Shown here in pieces: positions 24,216 through 32,764 of a stretch of 50,764 nt of DNA; position 1 is the first letter of the stretch; every line of letters begins with the position of its first letter. Location of the stretch: assembly GCA_013298505.1 (NCBI GenBank), contig JAAFHY010000015.1:1-50764 (forward strand), written 5' to 3'. Position numbers and translations under genes: made by a program. Below the pieces are notes generated by a model. It was given only the letters and a program-made list of their open reading frames with translations. It searched no databases and had not been told where the DNA came from. The stretch comes from Cytophagales bacterium (lineage in GTDB: Bacteria; Bacteroidota; Bacteroidia; Cytophagales; Cyclobacteriaceae).

Positions 24216-24635
24216 TCAAATCGCTTTTGGCCAATTCCAAGCAAGCCAAACAATAAAGGCAGTAATCAGACTTTCCAAGATGGCATAGAACAAGTAAAAG
24301 TTATACCAACCTTCACTCCATGTAAAACAGATTAAAACCATGATGATTGTGAAAAGTATTCCAACAATAATATTCAGCCATCTATTTACCACAGGCTTCA
24401 GTATGAGAGACAAGAAAACCATGACCGCGGGAATAACTAACAGTATTCCTGCACCAAGCAACTTGGTAGGGCTATTCAGTAAATTTTCTCCGCTGATTAT
24501 TCCTTCAATTTTTTTAGGTACATACAATTCAAAATAATCACAGTACAAGTAACAAAGCGTTACCCCTGCCCAAAGTGCAGATAGTTTGATTTTAATGTTG
24601 ATAGGAAAATCTTGTAGTTCTTTTGTGGTGTTCAT
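24216..24635 (-). CDS. DUF6326-like membrane protein
   Basis: A 139-residue protein with four hydrophobic helices. LSALWAGVTLCYLYCDYFEL at the start, then GAGILLVIPAVMVFLSLIL, and a C-terminal FYAILESLITAFIVWLAWNW fit the small DUF6326 family as I remember it. No function is known. It sits 32 bp upstream of the DUF4386 gene and 51 bp downstream of padR on the same strand, so it is probably under PadR control. Confidence 0.7.
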   Translation of the reverse strand: MNTTKELQDFPINIKIKLSALWAGVTLCYLYCDYFELYVPKKIEGIISGENLLNSPTKLLGAGILLVIPAVMVFLSLILKPVVNRWLNIIVGILFTIIMVLICFTWSEGWYNFYLFYAILESLITAFIVWLAWNWPKAI

Positions 24636-24657
24636 AGCTATGAAAGCAAAGGCGTCA

Positions 24658-24676
24658 TGACACCTGCAAGGTGTCA
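24658..24676. repeat. Short hairpin in the padR - DUF6326 gap
   Basis: TGACACC and GGTGTCA form a perfect 7-bp stem around TGCAA. It lies between two genes of one operon, where it could lower downstream transcript levels, or serve as an operator, or be one copy of a dispersed repeat. There is no T-run. Confidence 0.5.
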
Positions 24677-24686
24677 GATGCCTGAT

Positions 24687-25031
24687 TTAATTAAAAGTTA
24701 CTTTTAGCTGGTGCGAAAGTTTGGGCATGGCACTCCACAACCCTGCCCGTATGTCTTTCATTTCGCGCAGCACTTTGTGCGCCAGTGAGGTGGTAGAATA
24801 GATGCGTTTTCGCTTGCCGCCTCTCTTCAAGGTAGCTTCGCCAAAAGCTGAGGTGAGAAATCCTTTTTCCTCCATGCGTTTGAGAGCCGATTGAATAGAG
24901 CCTACGCTCAAGGTTTCGTTGAGTCGCTCTTCTAACTCACGTTTGATTTCAACTCCGTATGCATCTTGCTGCAGAGCTGCCACCGCAAGTAATACCAGCT
25001 CTTCAAATTCACCGAGTTTCGTTTTTTTCAT
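24687..25031 (-). CDS. PadR-family transcriptional regulator
   Basis: A 114-residue winged-helix protein: LGEFEELVLLAVAALQQDAYGVEIKREL, the recognition region SVGSIQSALKRMEEKGFL and the wing KRGGKRKRIYSTT, with a short C-terminal helix for dimerisation. PadR proteins usually repress their own operon until a ligand or membrane stress appears. It is the first gene of the operon with the DUF6326, DUF4386 and permease-prefix ABC genes, an association I know from Bacteroidota. Its own control of this operon is inference. Confidence 0.88.
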   Translation of the reverse strand: MKKTKLGEFEELVLLAVAALQQDAYGVEIKRELEERLNETLSVGSIQSALKRMEEKGFLTSAFGEATLKRGGKRKRIYSTTSLAHKVLREMKDIRAGLWSAMPKLSHQLKVTFN

Positions 25032-25212
25032 ACGATTTAATCTTGCTTTTTAACTGTGACTAGATGTATAAATTTTTCTGGGATGATTTATTTTATTCGT
25101 AATTGCAGTTAATATACGCAACAGATAGCAAATGGTTTGGAGTATTTCCTTTTTTTATTTTAATGTGCTTGCTTAGCTTTTCTAATTTATGTTAATCGAA
25201 TAGATTGTTTCA

Positions 25213-25243
25213 TTTGTTACTTAGGCCAAATCTTTTAATCTTC
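25213..25243 (+). promoter_or_regulatory. Bacteroidota-type promoter for the NSS transporter gene
   Basis: TTTG at 25213-25216 is followed after exactly 19 bases by TAATCTTC (25236-25243), near the -33 TTTG / -7 TAnnTTTG pattern. The start codon is 21 bp further on. The rest of the 232-bp gap between padR and this gene is AT-rich with nothing else recognised; the padR promoter must also lie there. Confidence 0.5.
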
Positions 25244-25263
25244 ACAGACTTAAATCAAGCACT

Positions 25264-26634
25264 ATGGCAGAAAATCGTGGACAATGGGGATCTAAATTTG
25301 GTTTCATTATGGCCGCGGCTGGTTCGGCAGTAGGCTTGGGCAATATATGGCGATTCCCTTACTTGACTGGCGAAAACGGTGGGGCGGCTTTTGTGCTGGT
25401 ATACATAATTTGCGTGGTGCTTGTGGCGGTGCCTATGCTCATCAACGAAATTGCCTTGGGAAGGCTTACGGGTAAAAACCCAGTTGGGGCAATTCAAAAA
25501 CTAGGAGGCAATCAATTGTGGGTTTCGTTGGTAGGCGTACTTCCGTTGATTGTTACGTTTATCGTACTGAGTTACTACAGCACCATTGCAGGGTGGACGG
25601 TTGGATATATTTTTACTTCACTCTTTTCGATCAATATGCCGTTTGCAGAGTTTATAGCTAACCCTAACTATGTAATTCCGCTTGGCGGATTTGTGATCTT
25701 GGTTACTGCGTTGATTGTTTTGGGTGGCGTTTCAGGAGGAATTGAAAAGGCAACAAAAATTTTGATGCCGATGCTTTTTGTTTTACTGATTGTTGTAATT
25801 TTTAGAAGCATCACGTTGCCTGGTGCTGGTAAAGGAGTAGAATATTACTTAGTTCCAGATTTTTCGAAACTAAATGGTCGGGTAATTTTGGCGGCCTTAA
25901 CACAGGCTTTCTTTTCGTTGGGTGTGGGCTGGGGTATGATGATTACCTACGGGTCGTATTTACCCAAAAATCAAAACATAGTATCATCGAGTTTATGGGT
26001 AGGAGCCATGGATACATCGGTAGCATTACTGGCTGGCTTTATGGTTTTTCCTGCAGTGTTTGCTTTCAATCAATCTCCGGCTGAAGGGCCCACGCTCGTC
26101 TTTAATGTGCTGGCAACTATTTTTCAGCAGATGCCTTTAGGAAATATTGCTGGTGCGTTGTTTTTCTTGTTGCTTTTCTTTGCGGCCATTACTTCTACCA
26201 TCTCAATGCTCGAAGCACCATCGGCTTACTTTATGGATCAGAAAAAATGGAATAGAAAAAAGGCAGCGTGGACAGTAGCGCTCGTTGCATTCTTATTCGG
26301 AATCCCTTCAGCATTATCTACTGGAGCGGTAGGAAGTTTATCAACTATGCAAGTTGATTTTTTGGGTGTGATAAAAACCGGCTTCATGGATATTTTCGAT
26401 TATCTATTTGGAAGTTTATTGATGATGCTAGTGGTGTTGTCTACTTGTTTATATACAGGATGGTTTTTTAAAACCGAATTATTGGTAGATGAGATCGAGC
26501 AAGGAATGCCCGCCTTCAAAACAGGAAGTATTTTGGGAATTGCTCCTTATAAACTCTGGTTGTTTATGGTTCGCTTTGTTTGTCCGGTAATAATCGGATT
26601 GGTAATTCTAAATATGTTTGGTGTATTCGGGTAA
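25264..26634 (+). CDS. Sodium-dependent (NSS/SNF family) transporter
   Basis: A 456-residue protein with about 11-12 membrane helices. The first helix carries the family signature AAAGSAVGLGNIWRFPYL, which holds the sodium and substrate sites, followed by GGAAFVLVYI and GRLTGKNPVGA. Bacterial members such as LeuT and MhsT carry amino acids with sodium into the cell; the exact substrate is not evident. It stands alone, with its own promoter and a convergent neighbour downstream. Confidence 0.92.
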   Translation: MAENRGQWGSKFGFIMAAAGSAVGLGNIWRFPYLTGENGGAAFVLVYIICVVLVAVPMLINEIALGRLTGKNPVGAIQKLGGNQLWVSLVGVLPLIVTFIVLSYYSTIAGWTVGYIFTSLFSINMPFAEFIANPNYVIPLGGFVILVTALIVLGGVSGGIEKATKILMPMLFVLLIVVIFRSITLPGAGKGVEYYLVPDFSKLNGRVILAALTQAFFSLGVGWGMMITYGSYLPKNQNIVSSSLWVGAMDTSVALLAGFMVFPAVFAFNQSPAEGPTLVFNVLATIFQQMPLGNIAGALFFLLLFFAAITSTISMLEAPSAYFMDQKKWNRKKAAWTVALVAFLFGIPSALSTGAVGSLSTMQVDFLGVIKTGFMDIFDYLFGSLLMMLVVLSTCLYTGWFFKTELLVDEIEQGMPAFKTGSILGIAPYKLWLFMVRFVCPVIIGLVILNMFGVFG

Positions 26635-26635
26635 T

Positions 26636-26712
26636 AATTATTGATTCAAGATTCAAGGTTATATTAATCAATAATTAAACTTTAAACCTTAAACCTTGAA
26701 TCTTGAATTAAC
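26636..26712. repeat. Heptad-phased inverted repeat between convergent genes
   Basis: Eleven 7-bp units run in phase. On the left GATTCAA occurs twice in a row (26643-26656); on the right AACCTTA, AACCTTG and similar follow. Positions 26644-26660 and 26692-26708 form a perfect 17-bp inverted repeat. By hand, 42 of 63 bases match the base 7 positions earlier. It may end transcription from both sides, but that would be secondary to its repeat structure. Confidence 0.7.
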
Positions 26713-28349
26713 TAATCAATCATCTCGCTAATCGGTTGGCCCGTACTTCCGCTAGGGAATTTAATTTTTAGTAAAACAGAAAGTGTCGGTGCGATATCAG
26801 TGATGGAATGATACTGAGACGAACTTCCCTTTCGTATTCCTTTTCCAAAAAACAAAATGGGCACATGTGTGTCGTAGGTATAGGCAGCCCCATGGGTAGT
26901 TCCTTGAATGCTGCCACCGCTTACCCAGCCAGGTTCTAGTTGATAAGCAATATCGCCACTTCTTTTAAAGTGAAAACCACGAACGATCATTCCTTTTACG
27001 CTCCCTTCATCATACGAACTTTGTTTGATGGTTGATTTCGGAAAAACTTGTGCAACGCCTTCGATTGCTTGAAGGTAATTTGTTATTAACTCCGTAGCAA
27101 TCAATAAATCGATGCCTGAAGTTTTTGGGTCGCCAGAAAAAATATCTTGATTCAAAAAAACTTGCTCATTACTTATATTATCGATCAGTTTTTTACCAGG
27201 GTAGTACTTTTGTAAATAGTCATTAAGGTTAGCCTCTACACTTGATAATGGGAAGTTACCACCCGCAATACGATTATCTTTTAAGCTTTGAGGTACGTCC
27301 ACCACGGCATGATCGGCCGTAAGAAAAACAACATACTGATCAACGCCCACTTCTTTATCTAAACGGTTAAGTAAGTCTTCAATATTTCTATCCAACCTAA
27401 TATACGTATCTTCAACTTCTATCGAATTAGGTCCTGTGCCATGGCCAATGTAATCGGGAGTGGAATAAGAAATACTTAAAAAATCAGTTTCACCATCTTT
27501 CCCCAATTGCTCACCAGCTATGCTCGCTTTAGCAAGTTCGGTGAGCAGATCGTCACCAAAAGCTGAGTGAATCAAAACCTCATAGCCATCATTTGTTTTT
27601 TGTAGTTCTTTGAGGTTGTATGGAAAGATGGCTTTTGGCATCCCTTTCAATTTTCGTTCATAGGGAGAATCATCAGGTCCACTTTCTGTATATTGACTGA
27701 TGGGTAAAAGCGTATTCCAAACCTGACCGATGTAGTTATCAGCTAGCTTTAATGCATTGAAGGCATCTACCCAAGCGGGCAAAGTAGCAGTGTAATAAGT
27801 GCTAGTAATAAATTTTCCTGTTTTACTATCGTACCAATAGGCACCATCTGCCATGTGGCCTGCTGGCAAAACAGCGCCACGATCTTTCATAGATATTCCA
27901 ACTACTTTCGATCGCTTTTGCGAAAAAAGTTTTAGTTCATCGGTAATCGTGGTAGACAATAGTCTTGATGGTGCAACATCACCGTTGCCTTCGGGGTTGC
28001 CTACTGGCTTGTAGCGATCATCTTCTACGCAGTTCACTGATTTTTTTAAGTTCTTATCCCACCAGTCATTTCCAATAATACCATGCACCGAAGGTGTAGT
28101 GCCGCTATAAATGGAAGCGTGGCCTGGCCCGGTATACGTAGGCACATAGTTGTAATGAGCGTTGGTTAGCATGTAACCATTGTTCATCAATCGCTTAAAG
28201 CCACCCTCCCCAAATTTGTTTTCAAAACGATAGAGGTATTCTTGGCGCATTTGATCGACCACAATACCAACAACCAATTTAGGTTTGGTTTGGGCGTGTG
28301 TATAAGCTGCAAAAAATAGAAGTGATAGTACTGACAATGATTTTTTCAT
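26712..28349 (-). CDS. PafA-like alkaline phosphatase
   Basis: About 545 residues with a signal peptide (KKSLSVLSLLFFAAYTHAQ). It follows the PafA pattern of the alkaline phosphatase superfamily: VVGIVVDQMRQEYL with a metal-binding aspartate, then PTYTGPGHASIYSGTTP with the threonine nucleophile, GIIGNDWW, later FLTADHAVVDVP, and C-terminal THGAAYTYDTHVP. Such enzymes hydrolyse phosphate monoesters in the periplasm and supply phosphate. I chose the ATG at 28349; the in-frame ATG at 28391 would put 14 residues before the signal peptide. It converges with the NSS transporter gene. Confidence 0.88.
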   Translation of the reverse strand: MKKSLSVLSLLFFAAYTHAQTKPKLVVGIVVDQMRQEYLYRFENKFGEGGFKRLMNNGYMLTNAHYNYVPTYTGPGHASIYSGTTPSVHGIIGNDWWDKNLKKSVNCVEDDRYKPVGNPEGNGDVAPSRLLSTTITDELKLFSQKRSKVVGISMKDRGAVLPAGHMADGAYWYDSKTGKFITSTYYTATLPAWVDAFNALKLADNYIGQVWNTLLPISQYTESGPDDSPYERKLKGMPKAIFPYNLKELQKTNDGYEVLIHSAFGDDLLTELAKASIAGEQLGKDGETDFLSISYSTPDYIGHGTGPNSIEVEDTYIRLDRNIEDLLNRLDKEVGVDQYVVFLTADHAVVDVPQSLKDNRIAGGNFPLSSVEANLNDYLQKYYPGKKLIDNISNEQVFLNQDIFSGDPKTSGIDLLIATELITNYLQAIEGVAQVFPKSTIKQSSYDEGSVKGMIVRGFHFKRSGDIAYQLEPGWVSGGSIQGTTHGAAYTYDTHVPILFFGKGIRKGSSSQYHSITDIAPTLSVLLKIKFPSGSTGQPISEMID

Positions 28350-28450
28350 AGTACAAGTATGCATAAAAAGATTGACTTCAAAAGTTAACAATAGGTTATT
28401 TTTATTAGCTGATGTTAACGATGTTACTGTGGCTTAGGTCTCGCTTAAAA

Positions 28451-31036
28451 TTAATCATCCTCGCAAATCAACCGTTCAAATTCATCGACTTCATATACTT
28501 GCTTGCGAATAAATTTCCCTGCTTGATTATAATAAATTACTACGTGCAGACTAGCTTCTTTTACCTCTTTATCAGTTAGGTATAGGGGGTAATCTTCAGA
28601 GCCTACATTTTTTATGTACGAGAAGGTGATAGGAATAATTAAACCACGGATGCTACTATAAACCCCCACATTGCTTGATCTATTCACCAAGTAGATAATT
28701 TCTTGATTTTGATTAGTCAACAATTGGAATCTATCCACTCGATCTAAAATAACCTTGCTGGCAGTGTAGTCAAACAGCATCCAATTATTTTTTGTGCGAA
28801 GCCAAACCAACGAACGATCACAGAACTGAATTTCGTCAAACTCAAGCTTAGTAAGTGGTTGACCTCGCCAGTTAATAAGCCCATAAAGGCCAGCTTTGTT
28901 GACTGCAAATACTTTCTCATCAAAGTAACTTAGATTTTGATCGAACTCGGGCTTAATAGTGGTTTTATTGAGCGCATCGAAGAGGCCAAATTTCTTGCTC
29001 TTCAATAACGAGTAGTAGCGATTGCTCAATTTTACGATCGCATCAAATTCTGAGGGCACAATGGTTTTTCCATCCAAGCCAGCCAAGCCCAATTTATTTT
29101 TTTTGGTGATCAGAAACAATGTGCGCGAAAGTGATTCTATTTTAGAGCACTCAATGCTAAATATTTTTTTACCTGTCATCGCATTGTGAACCACTTTTTT
29201 TTCACCGGCATTAACGGAAAAATAGTAAACTGAATCTTTAGAAGGTACAAACGAAATGGATGTGGCGCGAGGTACAGAAATTTTCTCATTCGAGTTTATG
29301 AGTATTCGCGTAGAGTCACCTTCTCTTGCAAAGAGTAAGCCTTTCTCGAACCATACACTATCTGGCCGCAAGGCAACCAATTCTTTTTTTAATAAGTCAA
29401 CGATTTGCTGTTGTTTGTTGGCTGTTAAAACCAGCCATTGCTTATGTTGCTTTACATTATCCCAACTTTGTTTATCTAATTCGCTCGGTAAACCTGTTAT
29501 GCTATACTTGCCATTGATGCGCCTAATTAACCCATAAGATGTAACAGTTAAATTTTGACGATCGAGCGGAACGGTGTATACCAACTGCTGATTGATGATT
29601 CCCTCTAGCGCCCCGGTGCGAACCGCTAGCAACTCGTTTGATACCGAGTGTACCTCGTCAAACACCATTTCTTCGTTGAGTTTGCTCTTGTCGGCACACG
29701 CAGCCAACTGTGCTGCCGTAACTAATGTTTTTTTTCCTAAACGAGTCAGCACATACACATTTTGTATCAATTCAATTTTATCATACTGTTCAGAAAGTAA
29801 TGGCCTGCCGGTAAATGTATAAATGCCCCAAAGCTGGTTGCTTCGGGCAGAAATGAAGCTGCCAACAGTATTGAATTCCTGATGGCATGTCGAAATAAAG
29901 ATCGCGCCCGACTTATGAAGTAACTGTAGGCAAGACGAATCGCCCACGGCAATAAAGCCATGACCAATATCGTGCATAATCGGATAGTAGTTAGAAATTT
30001 TAACGCCTTGACGGTTGAATATTCCCTTGGTGGTGAAAATAATATCGTGTGTATAATTTTCGCAAAGCGCAGTTTGATCGGCCAACTCAAATTGTGGTGG
30101 CAGTACTTCATGCCCCAGCGAATCTAAAAACCCTACTTGATGATCTTGCAAAAATGGAATTAAGTGCCCTTTGTTGAGTTGAGTTATTTTTTTGAGTGAA
30201 TCGGTTAGTAGCCAGTCGGGTAATTCTTTTTCTTGCGAGAGCAAGAGATGATAAAGTATATTTTGAGCGGCCGATTTGCTCTTGCCTCTGGTAGCATTTT
30301 TTAGGAAAGTGATAAAGGCATCGGTCGAACCATCGGCTGTTACCAGTTCAAAAATCTCTTTTTCTGCTTGGTTTAAATATGGGCTTTCAGGAAATTCTCT
30401 TACAAAATGTTGAAAGCTATTTAATTTTCCATCCAGTGTTTTTTCGGTGTAGAGTAGCTGATGGTATTTTTTAGCTGCTTCTTCTGCCCACTTTGAATTG
30501 GGATGTGCCTGAAGGTATTTCTCAAAGCCTTGCATCGAATTTATTTTTAGCGTATTTGCAAAACCTATTTCATCACGCAATTCAGCAGCGGGTGCTCGTT
30601 GTTTTGCAGATAAGTAAGTACTAATAAAATAAGTGTAAGCTGCTTCGGTGTTTGTTTGCTTCACATGCTCAAATGCGGCACTATCTAGTTGGTTTTTTAA
30701 AGCCTTCAGGTGTGCAAGGCTTATATTGTTTTGAACAAGCCTCATTTGTTGTTTGCTGGTTGCCAAATCGAAATACGTAGTTGCATCAATCACATATCGA
30801 TAGGCTGAATCGAGATGGTAAGAAGGATTTGATTTAGAATAATACCAAGTGGCCAGAGTTAGAAGAGATTCAACGTGTGTACTATCTTTTTGAATTGCCT
30901 TTTGGAGAAGTGCTTTGGCATCAGTCCATTTACTTTTTTCTATTTTGGCTTGTGCCTGCCGTACTAGATTTTTTTGCGAATACAGTTGACTGTAAGCAGA
31001 TAGGCATAAAAAAATCGCTAATATTCTATATCGCAT
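28451..31036 (-). CDS. Secreted TPR / WG-repeat protein
   Basis: About 861 residues with a signal peptide (LAIFLCLSAYSQLYSQ). Residues about 22-270 are helical with TPR-like stretches (ALLQKAIQKDSTHVESLLTLA; outer motif HPNSKWAEEAAKKY resembles tol-pal/YbgF-like repeats). From about 290 onward, WG-type repeats follow, such as KFGLFDALNKT, GLYGLINWRGQP and LGLAGLDGKTIVPSEF. WG proteins are common and poorly understood in Bacteroidota. There is no T9SS sorting domain. The ATG at 31045 is three codons upstream and equally possible. No operon partner is visible. Confidence 0.75.
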   Translation of the reverse strand: MRYRILAIFLCLSAYSQLYSQKNLVRQAQAKIEKSKWTDAKALLQKAIQKDSTHVESLLTLATWYYSKSNPSYHLDSAYRYVIDATTYFDLATSKQQMRLVQNNISLAHLKALKNQLDSAAFEHVKQTNTEAAYTYFISTYLSAKQRAPAAELRDEIGFANTLKINSMQGFEKYLQAHPNSKWAEEAAKKYHQLLYTEKTLDGKLNSFQHFVREFPESPYLNQAEKEIFELVTADGSTDAFITFLKNATRGKSKSAAQNILYHLLLSQEKELPDWLLTDSLKKITQLNKGHLIPFLQDHQVGFLDSLGHEVLPPQFELADQTALCENYTHDIIFTTKGIFNRQGVKISNYYPIMHDIGHGFIAVGDSSCLQLLHKSGAIFISTCHQEFNTVGSFISARSNQLWGIYTFTGRPLLSEQYDKIELIQNVYVLTRLGKKTLVTAAQLAACADKSKLNEEMVFDEVHSVSNELLAVRTGALEGIINQQLVYTVPLDRQNLTVTSYGLIRRINGKYSITGLPSELDKQSWDNVKQHKQWLVLTANKQQQIVDLLKKELVALRPDSVWFEKGLLFAREGDSTRILINSNEKISVPRATSISFVPSKDSVYYFSVNAGEKKVVHNAMTGKKIFSIECSKIESLSRTLFLITKKNKLGLAGLDGKTIVPSEFDAIVKLSNRYYSLLKSKKFGLFDALNKTTIKPEFDQNLSYFDEKVFAVNKAGLYGLINWRGQPLTKLEFDEIQFCDRSLVWLRTKNNWMLFDYTASKVILDRVDRFQLLTNQNQEIIYLVNRSSNVGVYSSIRGLIIPITFSYIKNVGSEDYPLYLTDKEVKEASLHVVIYYNQAGKFIRKQVYEVDEFERLICEDD

Positions 31037-31109
31037 AATAGCCATAAGAAGTAAAGTTACGAACTAACTATACAACGTAGATTGCCTTGTGTAAAACAAA
31101 ATAAAAAGC

Positions 31110-31238
31110 CGTCATCGCGAGTACCTGCGCTGGCAAGCGTGAAGTGGGGAAGCGATCCCCTAAATCAAAGCTGGGTTTCATTAACATAGGGATTGCTTTA
31201 CCCTCTCAAAAAACCAACTCTTGGCGCTCGCAAAGACG
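31110..31238. repeat. Imperfect inverted-repeat element, second copy
   Basis: CGTCATCGCGAG at 31110 faces CTCGCAAAGACG ending at 31238, and GAAGCGATCCC faces GGGATTGCTTT further inside. The arms share the GAAGC(A/G)ATCCC and CGCAAAGACG words with the element at 11067-11194. It lies in the 440-bp gap before the tRNA-Pro gene and has no ORF. Confidence 0.6.
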
Positions 31239-31376
31239 AAGGGTATTTTCAACGGCTAGGATGAATATCTTGTGGAGCAACAGAACAGATGCCAACTAAA
31301 AAATTGAGAGGTCTCAATCATTACTTGAAACTATACTCGTTCAGCGAAAGTCTTATATGCTCTAATTCTTTCTGGT

Positions 31377-31413
31377 CACAGATTTTTATCTGTGAAAATC
31401 TGTGTAATCTGTG
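31377..31413. repeat. ATCTGTG direct repeats with hairpin
   Basis: CACAGAT, TTTT, ATCTGTG forms a perfect 7-bp hairpin (31377-31394) and is followed by two more ATCTGTG words at 9-10-bp steps. It fills the same gap as the element at 31110. The rest of the gap, apart from the tRNA terminator at 31441, shows nothing recognisable. Confidence 0.5.
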
Positions 31414-31440
31414 GCCTAATTTGCTCTAATTGATCTGCAT

Positions 31441-31472
31441 AAAAAAAGCCCCTAATTGCTTAGTGGCTTTTC
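31441..31472 (-). terminator. Intrinsic terminator of tRNA-Pro
   Basis: On the minus strand a stem GCC-A-CTAA / TTAG-G-GGC (one mismatch) with loop GCAA is followed by seven T's. It begins six bases after the tRNA-Pro 3' end. Confidence 0.8.
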
Positions 31473-31476
31473 CGTG

Positions 31477-31551
31477 TCGAGATGAGAGGATTCGAACCTC
31501 CGGCCTCCACGTCCCTAACGTGATGCGCTAACCGGGCTGCGCTACATCTCG
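31477..31551 (-). tRNA. tRNA-Pro, anticodon AGG
   Basis: A full cloverleaf folds by eye: acceptor CGAGATG/CATCTCG, D arm GCGC/GCGC with AGCCCGGTTA loop as in other tRNA-Pro, anticodon stem TCACG/CGTGG, loop TTAGGGA with anticodon AGG and G37, T arm GGAGG TTCGAAT CCTCT, discriminator A, no encoded CCA. GGG would be the usual form; A34 implies conversion to inosine or very restricted reading of CCU. Confidence 0.9.
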
Positions 31552-31569
31552 ATAATAAAAAATATCAAA

Positions 31570-31584
31570 CCTCGAAAAACGAGG
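31570..31584 (-). terminator. Possible terminator after the CarboxypepD_reg-like gene
   Basis: A 5-bp stem CCTCG/CGAGG with an all-T loop on the minus strand, followed by a T-rich stretch (TTTGATATTTTTT). It lies 40 bp after the stop of the gene at 31625 and just before tRNA-Pro, so it could also act upstream of the tRNA. Confidence 0.4.
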
Positions 31585-31624
31585 TGCAATGATAGCTAAA
31601 ATCAATGAAAGATTTTGAAGGCGA

Positions 31625-32239
31625 TTACTTCTTTTTCTTCTTCAAGTCGCGGATGAAACGTGCCCATCGGATGGGATCCAAAAAGGCATTGTAAACAGGC
31701 CTGAATTTATCGCCTGACGAACTCGACCACTGATCGATATAATACCGATAGTTTCCTGCTCCATCTAGCGGTGTGGTTCGAGCCATTAAGGCAATCATTT
31801 CGGCATTTAAACTCTTTGAGTCAATGCGGCCATCCATAGGAATATTCATGGCCAGCACGGCCTCCTTAAAAAGCTCTTCGGTAGGTATGCCCATAATGAC
31901 TGCATTGTCGAGCAGGGTAACATCAGGGGCTAATTCAATCACAATCGTCCACGATTCTTTCGGTAAATCAGGCACAATGTAACTGGCTCTTTTAAAGCCA
32001 ATTGAACTGATTACGATGCTATCGCCAACCAGCACAGGCAACGTAAAGAAACCAGAAGCCGTACTCGAAGTTCCACGGCCTGCTTTTGGCACATATACGT
32101 GCACACCGGGCAGAACGTTAGTGGCAGAATCGGTAATAAAACCTGATAGCTGCACCACCCTGCGCTGCGTTTGAGCCATCAATTGGCTGGCGCAAAGCAC
32201 GCTGGCAAAAACAAGTAAAACCTTACCAATTCTTTTCAT
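31625..32239 (-). CDS. Secreted CarboxypepD_reg-like protein
   Basis: About 204 residues: signal peptide (KRIGKVLLVFASVLCASQLMAQ), then a carboxypeptidase regulatory-like beta-sandwich (VVQLSGFITDSATNVLPGVHVYVPKAGRGT, SGFFTLPVLVGDSIVISSIGFK) as found at the N-terminus of SusC-type receptors, then a helical tail of about 100 residues ending in a lysine-rich stretch. No TonB barrel follows, so this is a stand-alone periplasmic or outer-membrane-linked protein of unknown role. I chose the ATG at 32239, which starts the signal peptide; the ATG at 32293 adds 18 unlikely residues. Confidence 0.75.
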   Translation of the reverse strand: MKRIGKVLLVFASVLCASQLMAQTQRRVVQLSGFITDSATNVLPGVHVYVPKAGRGTSSTASGFFTLPVLVGDSIVISSIGFKRASYIVPDLPKESWTIVIELAPDVTLLDNAVIMGIPTEELFKEAVLAMNIPMDGRIDSKSLNAEMIALMARTTPLDGAGNYRYYIDQWSSSSGDKFRPVYNAFLDPIRWARFIRDLKKKKK

Positions 32240-32376
32240 ATAACTCCGCAAAGGTAAAGATTCATATCGAATCATAACCCTATCTTGCAACATCTTTTAG
32301 GTTCATTTAGTTATGAAAAAAGCATTAAAACAAACCGTGATTTCTAACAGATGCATGCCAATCCAATAAAGTTCTA

Positions 32377-32760
32377 ATGCGGCTAAAACACTTTAATATC
32401 GAACTGGGTGCTCAAATTTTTTTGGCGAGTTCTGATACTTCGCGCCTGCGCATACTCAACCTCATTCTTACCAATGGCGAAATGTGCATTACAGACCTTG
32501 AGCGCATATTAGAGTTTACGCAAACTAAAACCTCTAGGCATTTATTGTATCTCAAGAACTCAGGTATTCTCACATCTCGAAAAATAAACCAATGGGCGTT
32601 TTATCAAATCAAAGATGAAGTATTCGACATTGTAAAACAGTTACTTCAATTTGTTAGTCGCGATGCGGTTATGCAACAAGATCAATCTATTTTTAAAACC
32701 ATGTACAGCAACCGCGAGTTATCGATAAATAAATTAAATATTAAACCACTTAGTTTTTAG
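32377..32760 (+). CDS. ArsR-type winged-helix regulator
   Basis: A 127-residue protein with a winged-helix domain: SSDTSRLRILNLILTNGEMCITDLERIL, the recognition helix TQTKTSRHLLYLKNSGIL and the wing TSRKINQWAFYQI. This is the ArsR layout. The metal-binding ELCVCDL-type motif is only partly kept: MCITDLERIL has one cysteine, so metal sensing is uncertain. The tail of about 35 residues is unlike other members. A heptad-phased repeat follows it, then the YjjG-like gene. Confidence 0.8.
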   Translation: MRLKHFNIELGAQIFLASSDTSRLRILNLILTNGEMCITDLERILEFTQTKTSRHLLYLKNSGILTSRKINQWAFYQIKDEVFDIVKQLLQFVSRDAVMQQDQSIFKTMYSNRELSINKLNIKPLSF

Positions 32761-32764
32761 ATTA

